From NCBI GenBank assembly GCA_021780585.1, contig JAJXYM010000120.1, positions 1 to 8,334 of the forward strand: DNA of 8,334 nucleotides, written 5' to 3'. The notes beneath the pieces are model-generated. The model worked only from the letters and a program-made list of their open reading frames with translations. It was not told where the DNA came from and did not search any database. This DNA comes from Deltaproteobacteria bacterium. Lineage in GTDB: Bacteria > Desulfobacterota > Binatia > Binatales > Binataceae. Positions 5,819-8,334 of this stretch are shown here, one piece after another. Position 1 is the stretch's first letter, and each line of letters starts with the position of its first letter. The translations under genes were made by a program, and so were the position numbers.

Positions 5819-7681
5819 TCACATCAGGTTGAAGTTGTACTGGAACTGTGCCGTCAGCATGCTCTCACCCTTGAAAAGACCGCCGCCGAAGCTGTGCATG
5901 TCGCCGCCCAAAACCTCGATCGCCTGCAGCTTCAGGAAGTACTTCTTGGTCCACGGCGGATTCAGCACCATCGACGGGAACAGCAGGAAGGTCTTTCCTT
6001 TCGGGTTGTAGATCATCGTCCACGTCGGCGAGATGTCCTCCCACAGCCACGAGGTGCCGAGGTTGAGCAGTGCGTTAACTTCGTTCTTGTTAACGTTCTC
6101 GTGGATAGCGCCACCAACGCCGCCGAAGGGCGCGCCGCCGCCTATCATCGACTGGTTGGAATCCAACGTAATGTAGTCCTGGACCTCAAGGTTCGCCGAC
6201 AGATTGCCGGTGCTGGTCAGCCACGGTGCGTAAGCTTGGTCGATATCCAGCGCAACCATCGAATCGACTGTATCGGAGTACCGCACCCCGCTCAGGTCAA
6301 ACGGATTCATGTCCAAAAACGGCTGATGGTTCGCATAGACCACCTCAGCACGGCCGACGAACGGCAGATACTCGGACAACGACGATGGCATCGGCAACGG
6401 CATGTCACCTGTCACCCCGACGTACTGCTGCGGGGCGTACTTGAAGCGCCACTGATTGGAGTACGCCTGCCAGTAGATACTCGGATAATAATTCCACGTA
6501 TTAAAGTAAAATCCGGTCAACTCCGCCCCACCCAATAACGTATGGAGCCGGATGCCCTCTTCCCAGTTCGCCACCGTAGTTGCCGGGATCTTCCATTGGC
6601 CGACATTGACCGCGCCACCCGGACCGAAGTTCGGTAAGCACGGCCGCTGCATGCCCTTTGGCACTGGGTTGAACGGTTGGCCACCCGAGCCCAAGTCGCT
6701 GCAATAATAGAATTCCCTATTAAAAGGCTCGTCAATCAGGCCCGGGGATCCCGGCTGCCCGAACGGCCCGAATGTGTTGGTTGAGCCCGGCAGCAGCGCC
6801 GTCCTGCCGGCGATGAACCGGTTCGGATAGTGCACGTCGAAACGCGCGCTGGGCCCGTGCATCGCTGACGGGAAGCCGTTGTTGACGCTGCCCGCGTTGA
6901 CGTTGCATTCGCCGTCGTAGCGGTGGTCGGCGTAATCGCAGCTATTCCACATCGGCTGCAAGCGCGGAATCAGCACGCCTTCCACGAAGTTCGACGAAAA
7001 CGGCCCCCATTCCGGCAGATTCAGGATCGGATGGACCATCCACTGCGGAATGCGCGCCTGCTCGAGGTTGGCGAAGCCGAACGCCCAGGTGGTGTCCTGC
7101 GGATTGACAATATCGCCGACCCGGAACGCCAGCGACTGACCCCAGACCACGATCTGATTGCCGATATAGGTCGTCAGCGGACCGGTCTTGTTCTCCCACC
7201 AAGCGTCACGAACGGTGTACTGATTGTAGAACTCGTTCGTGTACATGCCAATGCCATTCGCGCTGTTGAAGGCGTAGGGCGGCTCATAAACGAACCATTC
7301 GCGCATGAAGAACGTGTTGTCCTCGTTCAGCCGATAGTTCTCGTCGACCTGCAGCAGCGTGCGCGAGGTCGCGAGATTGTTGCGGCTCGTGGTAAGCTGC
7401 CGCAACGCCGACGGATTCTGCCACATGCCGAAGGTCTGGCTCAGATAGCCCGACACGTGCAGTCCGCTCAGCCAGCCGTTTTCCTGCGTGGCGGCCGAGC
7501 TTTGCGGCAGAGTGTTGAGCGACGCTCCGGTTACGCTCAGCCCGCCTGAAGGCTGCGCCGTAACGTCGCCGGCGGACGCGCCCGCGCCCACCCCCAGAAC
7601 CAAACCGAGAGCCAGCACAAGGGCTGCTCCGGCTCTCCCTCCTCCCCGGAACATGCCGGAACCCGAAACGCTAGTCCCCAT
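5819..7681 (-). CDS. Large outer-membrane porin-like protein, DUF1302-type
   Basis: A 620-residue exported protein. Residues 1-37 form a signal peptide: FRGGGR, then a long Leu/Val/Ala/Gly core, then ASA before Gly38. The mature part is rich in Asn, Trp, Tyr and Phe with alternating hydrophobic patterns typical of beta-barrels. The stretch GNQIVVWGQSLAFRVGDIVN (174-193) followed by PQD and IPQWMVHP resembles the conserved core of DUF1302 outer-membrane proteins, where VWG, DIINP and RIP recur. Later barrel-like strands include AELTGFYFNTWNYYPSIYW, RAEVVYANHQPF and YFLKLQAIEVLGG, ending AQFQYNFNLM. A start at 7840 is possible in frame, but the ATG at 7681 has a perfect AAGGAGGAG site and begins the signal peptide. 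Four cysteines occur as C248/C259 and C327/C348. The substrate is unknown; DUF1302 relatives are thought to be channels, sometimes linked to hydrophobic compounds. The gene stands alone between two 175-bp repeats and converges on hisG. Confidence 0.75.
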   Translation of the reverse strand: MGTSVSGSGMFRGGGRAGAALVLALGLVLGVGAGASAGDVTAQPSGGLSVTGASLNTLPQSSAATQENGWLSGLHVSGYLSQTFGMWQNPSALRQLTTSRNNLATSRTLLQVDENYRLNEDNTFFMREWFVYEPPYAFNSANGIGMYTNEFYNQYTVRDAWWENKTGPLTTYIGNQIVVWGQSLAFRVGDIVNPQDTTWAFGFANLEQARIPQWMVHPILNLPEWGPFSSNFVEGVLIPRLQPMWNSCDYADHRYDGECNVNAGSVNNGFPSAMHGPSARFDVHYPNRFIAGRTALLPGSTNTFGPFGQPGSPGLIDEPFNREFYYCSDLGSGGQPFNPVPKGMQRPCLPNFGPGGAVNVGQWKIPATTVANWEEGIRLHTLLGGAELTGFYFNTWNYYPSIYWQAYSNQWRFKYAPQQYVGVTGDMPLPMPSSLSEYLPFVGRAEVVYANHQPFLDMNPFDLSGVRYSDTVDSMVALDIDQAYAPWLTSTGNLSANLEVQDYITLDSNQSMIGGGAPFGGVGGAIHENVNKNEVNALLNLGTSWLWEDISPTWTMIYNPKGKTFLLFPSMVLNPPWTKKYFLKLQAIEVLGGDMHSFGGGLFKGESMLTAQFQYNFNLM

Positions 7682-7685
7682 TAGT

Positions 7686-7694
7686 CTCCTCCTT
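7686..7694 (-). promoter_or_regulatory. Shine-Dalgarno of the porin gene
   Basis: Read on the minus strand this is AAGGAGGAG, four nt before the ATG at 7681. It is close to a perfect anti-16S match and decides the start over the upstream in-frame ATG at 7840. Confidence 0.85.
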
Positions 7695-7885
7695 CGAGCT
7701 AACTCATTCGCGCCATCCCCCGACGGCGCGATGAAACGTACTCGTGCGAAAGGCCCGTCCGGCCACGAACCCCCACAGAACCGGACTGGCTTCGCGACGA
7801 CCCTCCAAAACTGGCAGAGCCGACGCCTCCCCGACCTCATGTTTCGAGGCGGGGGGTACTACGCAAACAGGAAACTACGTTACAG

Positions 7886-7914
7886 TCTCTACAAAAACCG
7901 GTCAGCGATTTCAA
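7886..7914 (-). promoter_or_regulatory. Possible porin promoter
   Basis: On the minus strand TTGAAA (7909-7914) is followed after 17 nt by TAGAGA (7886-7891). The -35 is good (5/6), the -10 weak (3/6). It would give a leader of roughly 200 nt containing both hairpins. Confidence 0.3.
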
Positions 7915-8128
7915 TAGGAGAGGAGGGTTTCAACAAAAAAAATTGCACCTGGAAGAAAATTGTAGACAGCCATGGCGCTCCCCGGCGATCCATCGAGACT
8001 GCTGACGCCCAATTGACGCTTCCTGGCGACTTCGGAGGCTTTAACGTCGAACAGGAAGAGGAATCGGTCAGATTCATGCAATCGCGGGCAAACCGGCGCA
8101 ATCGCCTGGTTGTGGAAGGATTGGATTG

Positions 8129-8303
8129 GCCCGGGACCGCGGGCGCCATCGGGGATTCAGGCAAATCCCCGACCGTCCGCCGGTGAGGGAGGTCACCCCG
8201 GGGGCCAGAGCGGTCTGCGGGCGCCTGACCCGTGCGCAGGCGGCTTGCATGGAAACCGGCCTGCATCGGTGCGGATCGGCCTGGCAGTCCGCAGCCCGGG
8301 CAA
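8129..8303. repeat. 175-bp structured direct repeat, copy 2
   Basis: Same length and orientation as copy 1 (5466-5640). The four differences are 5573 A/8236 G (hairpin loop), 5585 T/8248 C, 5618 T/8281 C (loop) and 5630 G/8293 A. The last lies in both the terminal stem and a competing 3' hairpin: it gives U-A instead of U-G in the plus-strand 3' hairpin, but a C-A mismatch in the plus-strand terminal stem (U-G on the minus strand). It lies about 450 nt upstream of the porin start; whatever follows on the plus strand is outside the window. Confidence 0.9.
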
Positions 8304-8334
8304 ATGTGCCATCGCCGGTGCCGCCGTCGGTTAT

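Larger units (their letters stand above)
7682..8128 (-). other. Structured leader and upstream region of the porin gene
   Basis: This 447-nt stretch has no convincing gene. It holds the porin Shine-Dalgarno, two hairpins that would lie in the leader of the minus-strand transcript, and an AT-richer patch at about 7880-7970 with a possible promoter. The hairpins are TCGCGCC/GGCGCGA (7708-7714 with 7725-7731, 10-nt loop) and a CCTC/GAGG-closed hairpin with flanking C/G runs at about 7827-7856. Nothing identifiable was seen at 7970-8128. Confidence 0.45.

Noticed and set aside
7682..7840. Upstream extension of the porin to ATG 7840
   Set aside because: It would put 53 Arg-rich residues before a good signal peptide and bury a perfect Shine-Dalgarno inside the gene.
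7889..8266. 125-codon minus-strand reading frame upstream of the porin
   Set aside because: Half of it is read through repeat copy 2, the composition is Arg/Pro/Ser-rich, no Shine-Dalgarno is seen, and the non-repeat half resembles no protein I know.

Overview
The window is GC-rich bacterial chromosome. It carries eight protein genes from ordinary housekeeping families plus a large outer-membrane porin, so the host has a Gram-negative envelope. High GC, a DUF1302-like porin and long-form HisG would suit an uncultured soil or sediment lineage of the deltaproteobacteria/Binatota kind. That placement is a guess from family flavour, not something the sequence proves.

Left block (1-1623, minus strand): homoserine kinase (thrB type II, APH fold), followed 117 nt downstream by the N-terminal 157 residues of a methylenetetrahydrofolate reductase (MTHFR) domain protein that runs off the left edge. 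Both sit at the homoserine branch point: threonine synthesis, and the methyl supply for methionine. A good sigma70-type promoter at 1658-1686 fixes the thrB start. Divergent from thrB is a BCP-type peroxiredoxin (1838-2455, plus) with a strong Shine-Dalgarno and an unusual Lys/Ala/Pro-rich N-terminal tail.

Middle block (2493-3804, minus): a predicted lipoprotein alpha/beta hydrolase whose nucleophile-elbow serine is alanine. It is followed after 13 nt by a 106-residue protein that is a ClpX zinc-binding domain without the AAA+ motor. These two are probably one transcript.

Histidine block (3861-5443, plus): promoter, hisI (phosphoribosyl-AMP cyclohydrolase), hisG (long-form ATP phosphoribosyltransferase with its regulatory domain) and a clear intrinsic terminator. 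HisG catalyses step 1 and HisI step 3 of histidine synthesis.

Right block (5466-8303): a 620-residue porin on the minus strand with a perfect Shine-Dalgarno, a long structured leader and a strong 3' hairpin. It is bracketed by two 175-bp direct repeats that differ at only four positions, have no indels, and can close on a 13-bp terminal stem. The repeats do not match any RNA class or mobile element I can name and are the most interesting unexplained structure here. I see no tRNA, rRNA, CRISPR array, transposase or integrase.
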